A stretch of 64,000 nucleotides of DNA from Thozetella sp. PMI_491 (Eukaryota; Ascomycota; Sordariomycetes; Chaetosphaeriales; Chaetosphaeriaceae): NCBI GenBank assembly GCA_021432635.1, contig MU270077.1:147531-211530 (forward strand). The letters are read 5' to 3'. A program made the translations under genes and the position numbers. Below are positions 22,831 to 34,546 of the stretch, one piece after another. The notes beneath the pieces are model-generated. The model was not told where the DNA came from. It ran no database searches and saw only the letters and a program-made list of their open reading frames with translations. Position 1 is the first letter of the stretch; every line of letters starts with the position of its first letter.

Positions 22831-24560
22831 CTATGATAGTTGCCTCTTCTCAAATTCGATCCAGCATTCGTGCTCCTGCGGCAGCTCAGTTAGCGATCCT
22901 AGGTTATATGCGAGATAGAACTAAGACCTCGCTCACCTTGACCCGCTCAAAGCTCTCGTCGTAGAACACTTCGAAACGGCTCGTGATACCAGGGCTCACC
23001 CCCTTTTGTCTCTGCTGCTCAGCGGTAGTGTATTTCCGGTAGAGAGCTGCCAAAAGAGTTGTCATCTCTGCCATGGCAAGGCTATTACCCTCTAGTCAGC
23101 GATCATTCCAGCTCTCTTCTTATAGTGTGCCGAGGAATTAAAACGTACTGCATGCCAATGCACATGCGCCCGCCGCTCGAGAAGGCCCAAAACCATCTCT
23201 TCATCTCAGCTAGATCACCACACTCCCCCAGCCATCTTTCCGGCATGAATCGAAGAGGCTGGGGGAACACTTTCTCATTGCGGTGCAGGGTATACGGCGA
23301 CATACTAACGACCGTCCCGGCGGATATGAGATGGCCGTCAATCGTTGTATCCACTGGCAGTGACCGAGGTTCTGACGCGGGGAGGGGCGCATAGAGCCGG
23401 AGGGCTTCTTTGATGATTGCGTCGAGGAAGGGCAGCTTGTCCGCGACATCGGCTGTCGGGTGTCCATCACTGTTACACGAGCTAAGCGGGATCTTGTCTA
23501 GCTCAGCGATCAATCTCTCCTGGTAAACTTTGTTCTCGTCTCTCGAGAGCGCCCAGATAACGAACATCAACGTGTCACTAGTGGTGTCAATTCCGGCCAA
23601 GAAGTGATCTGCGGCCTCCGATGCGATGTCGAGCCCATCGAGTCGAGGCTCCTTTTCGCTCCTTTGATGCTTCCAAAGCTTTGCAACAATGGATGAATCG
23701 TCCTCTGATGTGGCAGTCCTAGCTAGGAGGTCGGATTCGATATTGTTCCATGCCTCCAGAGCGTGGCTGCGAATACCGGTATAAGTCGCGGGCTTGCTCA
23801 TGGGGAGCAGCCCTAAGTTGGTGATAATCTTCTCTGCTAGTCCAGTTCGTGTATAAAGCCACTTGGTATAGGCTCTAAGGTGGATAGCATACCAGCTAAG
23901 CCTCTTCCTACTGGGCTCAATGATGTCATTAAGCATGGCTCGGTGTGCCCTATCTCCCACGAGAGCCCGGGTCCCCCCGTGCTTGTTTCCGTATAGGAAG
24001 CCAGTAATGCTATCAAGACTAAACCAGTGCAAGCTGTGAAAGATCTCCTGGGCAACATTCTTTTCCCGCTCCAGAAGATCTAGGAAGTCTTTGACGTTCC
24101 GCTCTATCAGAGGGCGAGCAATGGCCGCGGGGGAGAGAACGACGCTCTTGGAGTAGGCATGGGCAAGAATCTTCTTTCGCTCAGCATGCTTATGCACTTC
24201 GGCGAAAGTAAACAGGTTCTGTCGGCCGTAGACGTCAAACATTCGATAGAAATTGGTTCGCTCAAACCCCGAGCCGGCCCCGTAGATAGCACGCAAGGCC
24301 GAAAGCGAAGAGAAGGAGACCTCGTCGGGGCTAACTCGCACGGCGGTCCCGTACTCTTGGTGCAAGGCATGTATCGCACGCGTTCTCGTCCCCCGGTAGT
24401 CGTCGAGAGCAAGTCGCCATTTGGTCATGGCATACGCTCTGGGGCCAGGGATGCGACGAATTGGCGACGCGACAAGCGGCCAGTAGACATAGCGGTAGAA
24501 GCTGTATGCAAGAACAAGGAAAAGGATGAATTGCTGAGGGCTGCTGGCCGCAAATTGCAC
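22831..24560 (-). CDS. Cytochrome P450 monooxygenase
   Basis: Three exons (24560-23149, 23081-22937, 22875-22831) give 533 residues. The first intron (67 nt) interrupts just after the haem Cys and rejoins as CIGMHLAMAEM. The N-terminal anchor is QQFILFLVLAYSFYRYVYWPLV, then a proline hinge IRRIPGP. The I-helix is AGIDTTSDT, ExxR is EALR, and the haem loop is FSSGGRMCIG, all intact. The general layout is that of fungal class II P450s related to the pisatin demethylase/benzoate hydroxylase groups; I cannot assign a CYP family by eye. It shares a 700-bp divergent promoter with the class II aldolase, with a CGG-N5-CCG site in the middle. Confidence 0.88.
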
Positions 24561-24846
24561 GGCTAGACGGATTCCAAGAGTGTCAATGCTTGGGATATCC
24601 GAGGTGGATTTGGTGTCACTGACCTTGCTGAATTGTGCTGCCTGCCATTTTTAGTGTCTCGCAACCCGCACCGAAGATTACTTCGGTTCCTTGGACCATG
24701 CAGCAACAGCCCGTGGCGAGCAGACCCTGTGCTCAATAAGGGAAAGGCGAAAAGGGAGCACAGGGCGGACAATCGCCAAGGGGCGGCCGTCGTGTTGCCC
24801 CGCCCTCTCCACACTCACGGCCCCTCCTTCTGTTGTCGGGTCCTGT

Positions 24847-24857
24847 CGGCCCTGCCG
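24847..24857. promoter_or_regulatory. CGG-N5-CCG site, P450/aldolase divergent promoter
   Basis: CGGCCCTGCCG lies about midway between the divergent P450 and aldolase genes. Its surroundings (CCTGTCGGC...CCGATGGCA) nearly repeat those of the site at 13189, so the conserved word is longer than the CGG triplets. Confidence 0.5.
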
Positions 24858-25263
24858 ATGGCATGGGTGTTCCCCACGTCAAACAACGCCCGCCTGTTGT
24901 CGGAGACTCCCCGAGCCCAAGCTTACATGCCTACCTGACGCAGCTATGCACACGGATGCGAATGGTCGGGGCATTGGCCGCTGAGACCGACGATGCACGC
25001 TTGTATATCGAGATCCGCGTTCAATATAGCGAGTATCGAGTTGTACCCGATCTGGCCTGCGCTGTGACCGACGAAACGCTATCTTAGATATGGATGGCTC
25101 GGCGCAGCGATGTGCTATTCAGAATGTTCTGGCTTGCTGAGCTTACCCAACCTGCCCGCAACTCTGTCTACGAACACAAGCACGCTTACCAGCCGTCGAT
25201 TACACAAACTGGTTCAGACGGATAACCGCACACATACAACAGGCGTACTCGAGCGATCGCACA

Positions 25264-26188
25264 ATGGCACCCTCGGCAACTATTGACGACAACGCCCTGT
25301 CTCCCACCTCGGCCCAGGGGCAAGGGGTAGATGCCATGGCTGCTATGGCCCACCGTGGCAAAGCCCTCCCGCTCATTCCAAAGTTTGGAACCCATGCCGA
25401 AAAACGCCAGTGGCAGCTAGAGCACATGGCCGGCGCCTTTCGAGTCTTCGCGAGGGAGGGCTATGCAGAGGGCATCTCGGGCCACATCAGTGTCAGGGAC
25501 CCAGAGTACCCCGACCGCTTCTGGATCAATCCCCTGGGCGTGCACTTCGGGATGCTCAAAGCCAGCGACATGGTTTGCGTCGACCTAAACGGCGAGGTGA
25601 TTGGGGGCAACACCAACGCTTCCATCAACGCGGCGGGCTTCCAGATCCACAGCGCAGTGCATCGTGCCCGGCATGATGTCCACGCCATCTGCCACACGCA
25701 TTCGGTGCACGGGCGGGCGTGGTCCGCATTTGCGAAGCCGCTCGAGATGCTGAACCAAGATGTATGCTACCTGTACAATGCGCACTCGGTGTATGCAGAC
25801 TACGGCGGCATCGCCAACGAGGCATCCGAAGGAGAGAGAATCGCCGCGAGCCTCGGGACCGGGAAAGCCGCCATCCTCTTGAACCACGGACTCCTAACCG
25901 TCGGGCAGACCGTGGACGAGGCGGCGTACCTCTTCTGCCTGATGGAGAGAAGCTGCAAGGTCCAGCTGCTGGTTGAGTCTTCCGGGCTCGAAAAGCGCTA
26001 CGTAAGTGACGACGAGGCAGCATATAACTATAAGATGGCGAGCACTCCGGTAGGTTGCGGCCCTGACTAGAACCCTGCCACACTCCTCCGCTGATGCCAA
26101 ACTCTTGCCGCAGGAGACGCTATACTGCGAATTCCAGCCTCATTTGAATTACGAGGACTACAAATGCCGTGGTGATTTCAGAGGGTAA
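25264..26188 (+). CDS. Class II aldolase/adducin-domain protein
   Basis: Two exons (25264-26049 and 26114-26188) give 286 residues. The second exon supplies the family C terminus ETLYCEFQPHLNYEDYK. The class II aldolase zinc motif is visible as CHTHSVHGRAW (two His) with a third His in LLNHGLLT; the upstream loop EGISGHISVRDPE is also typical. Bacterial relatives cleave or epimerise sugar phosphates, while fungal members in metabolic clusters act on poorly known hydroxy-carbonyl compounds and may decarboxylate or do retro-aldol cleavage. No targeting signal. It is divergent from the second P450 and is followed by the permease gene on the same strand. Confidence 0.85.
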
Positions 26189-26770
26189 CGCGAAGAACCC
26201 GGGTCCTTGGGTGCTTTCTCTTGGATTCTGGATATGGCTGCCGGTGTTGCTTCGCGCTGCGGCGGCGAGACCCCAGGCTCTTAGAGGAGCGGGTACCGCA
26301 GGCACCAGAGGGGCAGGTGGGGATGTACCCAGTGTTATCTACAGATGTACTAGACAGGGCCCTTCGGGTGTGGTAGTCCATCCTGTGTTGTCGGCAGGGG
26401 CTCGACCAATCATAAATGTGCAAATTCATGTCCTAGAGATAAGACCTGCTGCGCGAGTCCTCCACTTCGGACGCTAGTCCGACATGAAGCTTGCAAGGTG
26501 AACCTGAGCACGGTTATCAAAGCAGCAATCCGAATTTATCATTAAGGGCATCCTCATAGGTCTAGTCGCCAGCTTAGCTCCATGTCTCACCAGGGTCCAG
26601 GGCCATGGTTCCCACCTCGTCGCGTACGGCAGTGCGAAGTTACCATTTAATACCCACCTACTCACCGCGATGCGTCTCCTCTAATCGCCGGCACGCTGCT
26701 CTCTCCGGCACTTCTCGGGGCAATTGATTCTGCGGCCAAGACCACACGACAGCACCGGCTCGACACCGCT
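26189..26770. other. Intergenic region, permease promoter
   Basis: About 580 bp. No gene and no exact CGG-N5-CCG seen; only near matches such as CGGCGAGACCC near 26263. Confidence 0.4.
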
Positions 26771-28767
26771 ATGTCTGCCTCCAAATACTCCGAGAAAGGG
26801 CCCCCGGAATCCGCTTCCATGGGTGGCGACCCCGATCCCAGCTCTGCCGAGGATGTCAGTCTCGGGTCTGTAGAGGCGACGACCGCTGGATCCCAGGCGC
26901 TGCACCGCAAACTTCAGGGGAAGGAGGTACAGCTCTTTGCCATCGGCGGAGCAATCGGGACCTGTAAGAGCACCGCATTCCCCCTTACCCCACCAAGAAG
27001 CAACAGGGAAGTCTCGGGGAGCAGTCTTGCGCTACGCCCGTCGGGCTCCCTTGGGCGCTGTTCGTTTTGCGGCCTCGCACTAACAGCTTGCGCATAGCGC
27101 TCTATGTACAGATGGGCTCTGCCCTCCCCAAGGGAGGCCCTGCGGGCCTCTTCATTGCTTTCCTGCTGTGGGGAGGCGTCATGGTCGCAGTCAACGAGTG
27201 CTTCGCCGAGATGGTCACCTACGTACCGGTGCCGTCACCCTTCATCCGCTTCGGGGGTGAGTGGGTTGACGATGCACTTGGGTTCGCCCTCGCCTGGAAC
27301 TTCTTCCTCAACATGGCGTTCCTCGTCCCCTTTGAGATCGTCGCCATGAACATCATGATCACTTTTTGGACCGACAAAGTCCCCGTGGCGGCTATCATTG
27401 TGGCTATGATCGTTCTATATGCCCTTCTCAACGTCGCTACCGTCCGGTATTTTGGCATCTCAGAATTTTACCTGTCCATATTCAAAGTAGTCTTGATGCT
27501 CGGACTCTTCTGCTTTACGTTCATCACCATGGTGGGCGGCAACCCGCTGCATGACGTGTATGGGTTTCGGTATTGGAAGAACCCAGGAGCTTTCGTGGAG
27601 CACCTGGTCCCTGGGAATGTCGGGAGGTTTCTTGGGATCATCTCTTGCATCTACCAGGCTAGCTTTTCGTACGTGCTTCCCGGCAGCCCAAGCCATTTGG
27701 CAGCTCCGTGTCGTTGCCCTCTTCCCTCCAGAACAGAACTTAAGCTAACCAGCTGGATAGCATTTGTGGACCAGAGTATATCTCCATGGTGGCTGCCGAG
27801 ACAGAGAACCCTCGCAAGATCCTCCCCCCAGCCTTCCGATCCTTCGTCTGGAGGATCTTGATCTTCTTCGTGGGATCATCGCTCTGCATGGGCATCGTCA
27901 TTCCGTACAACGATCCAACACTAGCTGCCATCTTGGGCGGCGAGGTCTCGGGAAGCGGCACAGGCGCGGCATCGTAAGTGACGAGCTCAACCCCCACCCC
28001 CCCCCAAAAAAAAACTTCCGCGCCAATGGAGTCCACGGGCTAACCGCGCATCAAATAGACCCTATGTCATTGCTATGAGTCGACTGCAGATCCCGTTTCT
28101 CCCTCATCTGGTCAATGCCCTCATCATGACGTCCATCTTCAGTGCCGGAAACGGGCTGCTCTTCGCCGCTACCCGCACCCTCCACGGCATGTCTCTCAAA
28201 GGTTACGCACCGAGGTTTTTCTCGTATTGCACGAAGGGCGGCGTTCCTATCTACGCACTTGCGCTTGCGCTGTCCTTCTGCCTGTTGGCGTTTTTGCAAG
28301 TGAGCAGCTCGTCTGCCAAGGTGTTGACCTACCTGGTTGATCTCGTCACTTGTTGTCAGCTTCTGAACTACGGCTTTACTGCGCTAACCTATCGACACTT
28401 CTACTCCGCTCTAAAGAAGCAGGGTATATCTCGGGACACACTGCCTTACAAAGGAAAATTCCAACCCTACACGTCCTACTTTGCCATGGCTGGTGCCCTG
28501 TTCATGCTCCTCGCAGCAGGATACGATTTGTTTCTTAGCGGCGGGTGGGATGTGATGTGGTTCTTCCTGGACTATGGCATGATTGCTTTCTTTATCCTCG
28601 CTTTCTTGGGCTGGAAACTAGCCTTTCGGACTACGTACGTCCGCCCAGGTACTGCAGACATCCATCTTGATGGCTTAAAAGAGCAGATCGACAATTACGA
28701 GGCGCTGCTCGTGCCCCGAGAACCAGGAACGCTCGGCAAATGGGTCAAAACTCTGAAGCGGGGATAG
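26771..28767 (+). CDS. Amino acid/amine permease (APC superfamily, YAT type)
   Basis: Four exons (26771-26963, 27098-27668, 27761-27973, 28059-28767) give 561 residues. A hydrophilic N terminus leads to KEVQLFAIGGAIGTSLYVQMGSALPKGGPAGL, the TM1 signature of fungal amino acid permeases, including the helix-breaking glycines that bind the substrate amino-acid backbone. About twelve membrane segments follow. The CGPEYISMVAAETENPRK loop in TM6 is also family-typical. It should be a plasma-membrane proton symporter for amino acids or related amines. In this cluster it may import the nitrogenous substrate or recover nitrogen products; the exact substrate is unknown. The gene ends 528 bp before the convergent Zn2Cys6 gene. 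Confidence 0.88.
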
Positions 28768-29295
28768 TCGGGGATAGTCCCTTCTTCTGCGATCTCTTCG
28801 CTTCTCTCCGACAAATCGTATTACCGTTATAGGAGACAACTTCCTCAAATATATCTCCAGATTTGTGTATTCCAATTTGTAGAACCAATTCCATTTGGCC
28901 GTCAGAGAGATGGGGTAAAGTTTTGAATATAAGACGGCCCTAGGTCAATTGCTAGGCAAATATATCTTTACCAATATAGGCACTAAGGTCTGCCTGGGTC
29001 TTTGTCGTTGTCCAAGCTGAGGCGCCTAGCGGAATGACAAGAACTTCTCAGGCCATTTGGTCACCGGTTGTAGTCTCCCGGTGCTTTGAAGTCTCAACCA
29101 CATGACAATTGAGGGAGATGGTGCCGTGTTGCCTCCTCGACCTATGTGTAGAAGATACCACAAAATCATCCGCCCTTGGCACTTAGCTGCCTCCCTCAGA
29201 TACACTCTTTTCTCTGGACAGGGGAAGGAATTGGCTCGCACCAAATCGTCTTCGTCGTTTTCACAGTGATTTTGAGTTTGAAATTCGTATTTCGG
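28768..29295. other. Convergent 3' region
   Basis: About 530 bp between the convergent ends of the permease and regulator genes. It is AT-richer than the genes. No gene or RNA recognised. Confidence 0.5.
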
Positions 29296-31733
29296 CTATG
29301 GGTCAGGGTTGCATAATTCCTTATACCTGCCGACAATCTGCTGTAGCATCCGTCGGATCTTCCCTGCCGCTGCGAACTTCATACTCAAGGTATCAAAGAG
29401 CTGCGTGACCTCTTCGAGGTTGTCGATAGCCTTCGTCTCCTTTAAAACCGCAGCGAGGTCATCCGGCTGCGCTGTGACAGCATATATCAGTGACAACGTC
29501 GAGGTGAATACGGAAAGCAGGTTCAGCCAATTGTACGCAAGCCGACGTTGCCTGTGCATAGTGATAGCCTGCCGGATAGACATAGCAGCGGCATCAGCGA
29601 GCTGCCTCACTAGAGGTCGGTCGAGCGTCGGGAAGAGCGGTGACGGCCTGTAGAGCATGGTTAGGTGCGAGTAGAAGTTAAAGTCGTACCAGCTTGTTGT
29701 CAGATGAGGGACTAATGGGTGGATGTCTGGGAGCGGGAATGGCATGTTTCGACGCCATTCGATGAGTTCCTTGTGAATTTGGCGAAGTGTTTCTTCGCGT
29801 TGCTCCTGGCCGCCGGCGCGGCCAGCTTTGGTGTGGGAGTAGACTTCTCTTGATATCTTGCTCGCTATCCTCCTCAGCTGGAGGATGTGAAGCGGTACAG
29901 CCATCAAGGAGGGCTGCAAGAAATTTCTGGGATTAATGCCATCGGGTGTGATGTTCTCGTCGTCGGCATCTACAAAAGGCTTCCGTCGAGGAAAAGGAAG
30001 CGTCAGCTACGACTAATACGCTAGGCCACTGGACACATTAGCTTTACGCGCAGCTTACTGTGACGTCGATGTCATCGTCATGAAGTGCAAATGGACGACC
30101 TAGTGCCATTGATGCAACTCTAGATATTCCATACTCGTTAGCGGCCATTGTCTTGAGTGGTGTTCGACAAGTCTTGTTCCCGAGTATAGAAAGCAGAGGG
30201 CCGCCATCTTACCGATCCATCATGTATATCGAGAAGAAGACGCGCTTGCGCCTCTCAGCTACGTCAGTAGGAAGTGACTCGTATGTCGAAGCGGTATGCA
30301 ACCCCAGCCCGACCGCCATCCGAGCGGCAAGTCCAATTAAGAACCAGGTATCTGCAGTGCGATAAGTATCCCTGGGGAAAAGGACGGTGAGAGGAGAGAC
30401 TAACTAGGTCCAAGCTGGTTAAAAAAGGAGTAAGAAACCTGCAGCATCAGAACCTCTAATGCGGCCTGGCCGTCTTATGTCAGCATAAAGCGTGCACTTC
30501 CTGCAGCCCCAAGAGAGCGCGCTACTACGACCTACCATGTCTCCGAACCCAAAGGCTGCTTCAAAGTAGACCATGGCTTTGTTGTAATACAGTATCGGCT
30601 CCGATTCCTCCGACAGCATGACCGAGCAGTGCGTGGTGGATCCTATGGCTAGTACCATCCATATCCGAAACATGTGCAGCGGCGATTGCGCTAATGGATG
30701 GTGCGGGTTTGAGTAGATCTTGCCAAGAGTGGACAGGAACTCGCCGTGGTGCACTATAGGATAGAGCGTGTGGGAATGGGCAAAGTAAAAATCCACCAAG
30801 TCGTCGAGTCGGCTCTTTCCAGGAAGCGACAAGCTGGTCAGGACATCGTCCGACTCCGTCAAGTCCGACAGAGAAAATTCACCAAACAAGGTTGGGTAGC
30901 AGGTCAGGGAACCATCCAAGGTGTGAAAGATGGAGTTGAGTGCGTCCGACGGAGAGTCAAACTCGAACAGCTGCTGGGCGGCGCCCTCTGCGTCGTTTGC
31001 GAACACGAAATCGGCCTTGTCGGGAGACAGACGCCGCAGGACGGCTTGGGTGAGCCTGGCAAAGGAAAACCCGGAAGTCGATCCGAGATGGCGCTCGCCT
31101 GTTGCTTCTCCAGATAGAATCTTAATCTCATCAAACAGGGACCCCAGCGAGGATGGAGCGTGGGATATACCCGGGTCTGGGTGCAGGTGCTCGGCGGTAT
31201 CGATGCCGCCCCCCGCGAGGAATGCCGAGGTGTCGGCATGGCTTCCGTTGCGCCCACTGTCGAGTGCAGTCGATTCTGTAGGCGGGGGGGTGTGATCGCC
31301 AAGGTCTGGGAGCGCGGGGTTAGTCGAAGAGCGAGAGGCAGCGTGGAGGCTCTCGAGCTCCCGGATTCGATTCTCCAGGCTCCGGACAAACCTAGGGAGA
31401 GAGAGCAGAGTCAGCCAGGCTTGAGCAAATTGCGTGCGGGGCGCTGTAAGGCAATGGCAAGCACGCGAGGACCCGTCGGTGGGCAAGATTGGAAGTCCTC
31501 GGGCGGGCCGAAGGTGAAAGAAGCGTCCGGCTCCGCGGAGCGGAAGAAGGAATCGAGACTGACGCGACGGGATACGATCCGACCTGGCTGTCGTCATCGA
31601 GGAAGCTACACGCAATATGCGCTTGTTTGCAGTTCCCGCACTGCGGCAAGACGCGATCGCATTTCTTTTTCCGACGGTGGCATCGATGGCATGATGCTCT
31701 TGCCTGGGCACCAGCGAACTGTGGCGACGGCAT
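29296..31733 (-). CDS. Zn2Cys6 transcription factor (likely cluster regulator)
   Basis: Six exons (31733-31564, 31391-30536, 30465-30405, 30351-30213, 30119-30059, 29979-29296) give 656 residues. The Zn2Cys6 cluster uses Cys15, 18, 25, 32, 35 and 42 (CHRCHRRKKKC...CGNCKQAHIAC). A short coiled coil FVRSLENRIRELE follows across the first intron, which suits dimer binding to paired CGG triplets. The middle homology region contains HTLYPIVHHGEFL, WFLIGLAARMAVGLGLH and MALGRPFALHDDDIDV of the fungal-specific regulator domain. It lies at the edge of the metabolic cluster and is the best candidate to recognise the CGG-N5-CCG sites, though that link is inferred. Divergent from a second Zn2Cys6 gene. 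Confidence 0.88.
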
Positions 31734-32387
31734 CGCAGATCCCTAGGATTCTTTTTTTCAAGGTGTAATGTGGGGGTTTTAAGAGGTTAGGAAGCAGGTG
31801 CAGTCGCGTACGGGCTCCTCCAAAGCCGTCAGGTTGGTAGTTGTTCCCTTATCTCTTCTTATCTAGGTTGTCACTCCGTTTTCGCTGGAGCTGCTGCTAG
31901 TTACCTAAGGTAGTGTCGGACCCACGATAGCCCCGCCTCCTCAGAACCCACAATCAAAGACGCGTTAAACACCTGGGCGCGCTCTCAAGCGATCGCATCC
32001 CGGTGCCCCGTTTCCCCAATTCCCCATCCTATTCCAACTGGCCAAAGCATTGGTCAGCTGATCTCCTGGGGGGGGGGGGTGATGCTTTGTCGCCTGGACC
32101 ATGCTGTCCCTAGACCTCAACAACCCTCGGGTTATAAGGGTGATTTAAAAAAAAGGAAGATCTGGATGAGACTGGTCAAATATATAGCCTGGCGGCAGCG
32201 GAAATAATGTACAGAGAGCACCTGCGCGTTTCAAGACTCAGAGCACGATGCCCGCGACACACAACTCGAGGTATAGCGCTAAGGTTCATGTGTTCGCAGG
32301 GCTTTGCACTTGAAATAATCGTGCACCTTTTATGTATTGCCTTTGTTAGGGGACCTGCAGGCCAGTGCATGTTCCCCGCATTGGTAA

Positions 32388-32417
32388 GGTAGGTACCTAC
32401 CTACCTACCTACCTACC
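32388..32417. repeat. (TACC)n microsatellite
   Basis: About seven TACC/GGTA units in a row between the two regulator genes. Confidence 0.85.
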
Positions 32418-32511
32418 TGTGTCTCAGCCACTATCAGATTGACGCCCAATCATAGCATTGTAGTTTCAAGACGGGGCGCCAAGGCCGACAAAACCCGCCA
32501 ATTCACCATGT

Positions 32512-32562
32512 CGCCCGACAGAACCCGACAAAGCCCGACAAAGCCCGACAAGGTCTCCGACA
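32512..32562. repeat. Short imperfect CCCGACAAAG repeats
   Basis: Four to five copies of CCCGACARAR in the 5' region of the second regulator gene, about 170-220 bp before its start codon. Confidence 0.7.
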
Positions 32563-32730
32563 AGGTCAACCACAGTCAGCAGTACCTTGAGATCCATCCC
32601 TCAACCCCCCCCTTCAGTCACGGACGCCTCGTCGAAATACCCTTTACGGATCTTGCGTTACGCGACCGAAGATATCCCAGCCAACCTGATCTAAGAACAG
32701 TCGCTAGTCGGCGGGACCGCAAGATTCCCC

Positions 32731-34546
32731 ATGGCGGCCCGCGGCCATTGGGCTCGCGCCAAGCAAGCATGCATCAGCTGTAAGACGCGCAAGAAGAGAT
32801 GCGACAGGGCGTTTCCTTCCTGTAGCTATTGCATTCTGTAAGTCCCCGGGCGGCATTAGATGAACAGTGCTTAGCCTCGGTCAATAGAAAAGATCTCGAT
32901 TGCCACTACATACCGGCGCGGCGAGGACACAGCCATGCCGTAGCTCTCACCGCCGGGGGTTCATCGCATGCCGCAATCCGACGTGATGCACTGCCTCCGG
33001 GGGGGATTTACGATCCGACGCCGCCTGAACAGACCCTGTCGGAGCCCCCGGGCGCAAGGATCAAGTTGTACCGGCCGCTGTTGGAAAGCCTGTCAGTCTT
33101 CCAGCCCCCCCAATCCCCCATGGCTAATTCGCAATGAACACTGCTGGCGTGTTATCCCCTCTGCTTCTGACCAGCCAGATAGAAATGGAATCCATCTCGA
33201 GGTCCAAAACATCATCCGCTCGACTGGCGAATTTGTCGACGATATCACGGCACGCTACTTCCAGAACGTGCACCCCCACCTGCCCATCATCTCCCGCACG
33301 CGCTTTCAGAGCAGCCTGATCGCGTCTGGTGGACTTCCCAGGCCCGAGTCGGCTGTATTACTACTGAGCATCTGCTTAATTGCACATGTGCCGACCGTAG
33401 AGCCACTACTAGAGGGTGGGGAGATGGCTGCTGTCAGCCGGCACTCTCTGTATCTCGCTACGAAGGCAATCCTCGCACAGGCTCAGGGATCTCTGCTGCC
33501 TTCAGTTCCTCTGATTCAGGCAACTCTCTTGCTCGCGATTTACGAATACGCAACCGGGAGGCCTGAGGCCGCATTTACGACTATTGCGGCCTGTGCCCGA
33601 ATGGCATACGCCACTCGTATCCATGATAGTAGCCGCCGGGATACGAACCTTGAGCGCCGGCTAGAAGCCGAAGAAGCTACCAACACGTGGTGGGGCATTA
33701 TCATTTATGAAAGGTGAGGTGTTCATCAATCTCTCGAGATAGTTGGCGAGCTAACACGGACACTTCGCGCGCACCAGAGCCTTTTTCTGCGAGGTAGGTG
33801 CAGCTGATCAACCGTTGATGACCACTTCGCCTTCTGCAGACGCCAGGCTGCCGGTAGAACGGGATATACTCGACCGAGCCGATATTCTCGGCCCAGAGTC
33901 CATACCAAGCATTCCAGTCTCGTCTCTGACTTCAATGCTGGGCGGGTTTGGCCGCGTAGCTCAAGCGAGTTGCCTCGTAGATCAAGTCATAAGAGGCCGG
34001 AACATAGTGGACCTCGATAGTAGGTTGCTTGCACTCCAGGGTCTAGACAGCGCCATCCAGGAATTTCTGGCCCTTGTTTTATCGCACCCTCGAGGGAAAG
34101 CGGGGGATTATTGTGGTGCTATAGCTGTGGCCGTCTGGTGAGTTTGTTCACCGAAGCTCTCTCCCTCCCCTAAACCCAAACCGTCGCGCAATGTCCTGAT
34201 TTTGTGCAGTGGGCTGTTTGCGCTTCATAAGCATATCCTGGACTTGCCAAAGCAGGCCGTATCGGCCAGACTTCAATCCCTTGAGGAATGGCAGAAGACC
34301 TCGTTAGCGGCGCTTGACACTGTTACGATCATGATCATCGACATTGCGGAGTGTCACGGCAGCAATATTACGCCTGCCTCAATCATATCCATACCTCCAA
34401 ATCACATATTTATCATTTGTGCTGCGATGAAGCATATGCGTATGCGATGTTGCGACGGAGGTGCACCATGGCCAGAAAGCGCAGAGGGCCGACTGCGGCT
34501 ATATCTAGAGAATTTCTGTCACCACTGGGGCGCTGTTTATGATTGA
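32731..34546 (+). CDS. Zn2Cys6 transcription factor, second regulator
   Basis: Start ATG 32731; first exon 32731-32837, then 32888 onward. The joined exons give a canonical cluster with Cys14, 17, 24, 31, 34 and 41 (CISCKTRKKRC...CSYCILKDLDC). Later coding reads EVQNIIRSTGEFVDDITARYFQNVHPHLPIISRTRF, a fungal-specific regulator domain, with firm introns at 33714-33777 and 34138-34209, ending at TGA 34544-34546. The junction near 33070-33176 is uncertain. The best-looking donor (GTCAGT at 33088) gives the wrong frame. A weaker donor GTCTTC with acceptor at 33169 is in frame. It may therefore be an odd splice or a damaged gene. It could regulate the cluster or act elsewhere. Confidence 0.75.

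Larger units (their letters stand above)
31734..32730. other. Divergent promoter between two regulators
   Basis: About 1 kb shared by the two Zn2Cys6 genes. It contains a G9-10 run near 32070, an ACCT tandem repeat (32388-32417) and CCCGACAAAG-type repeats (32512-32560). No gene seen. Confidence 0.5.

Noticed and set aside
32709-32719. CGG-N5-CCG site just before the second regulator gene
   Set aside because: It lies only 12 bp before the ATG, inside the probable leader, and one hit per 1 kb is near chance. Not used in the promoter argument.
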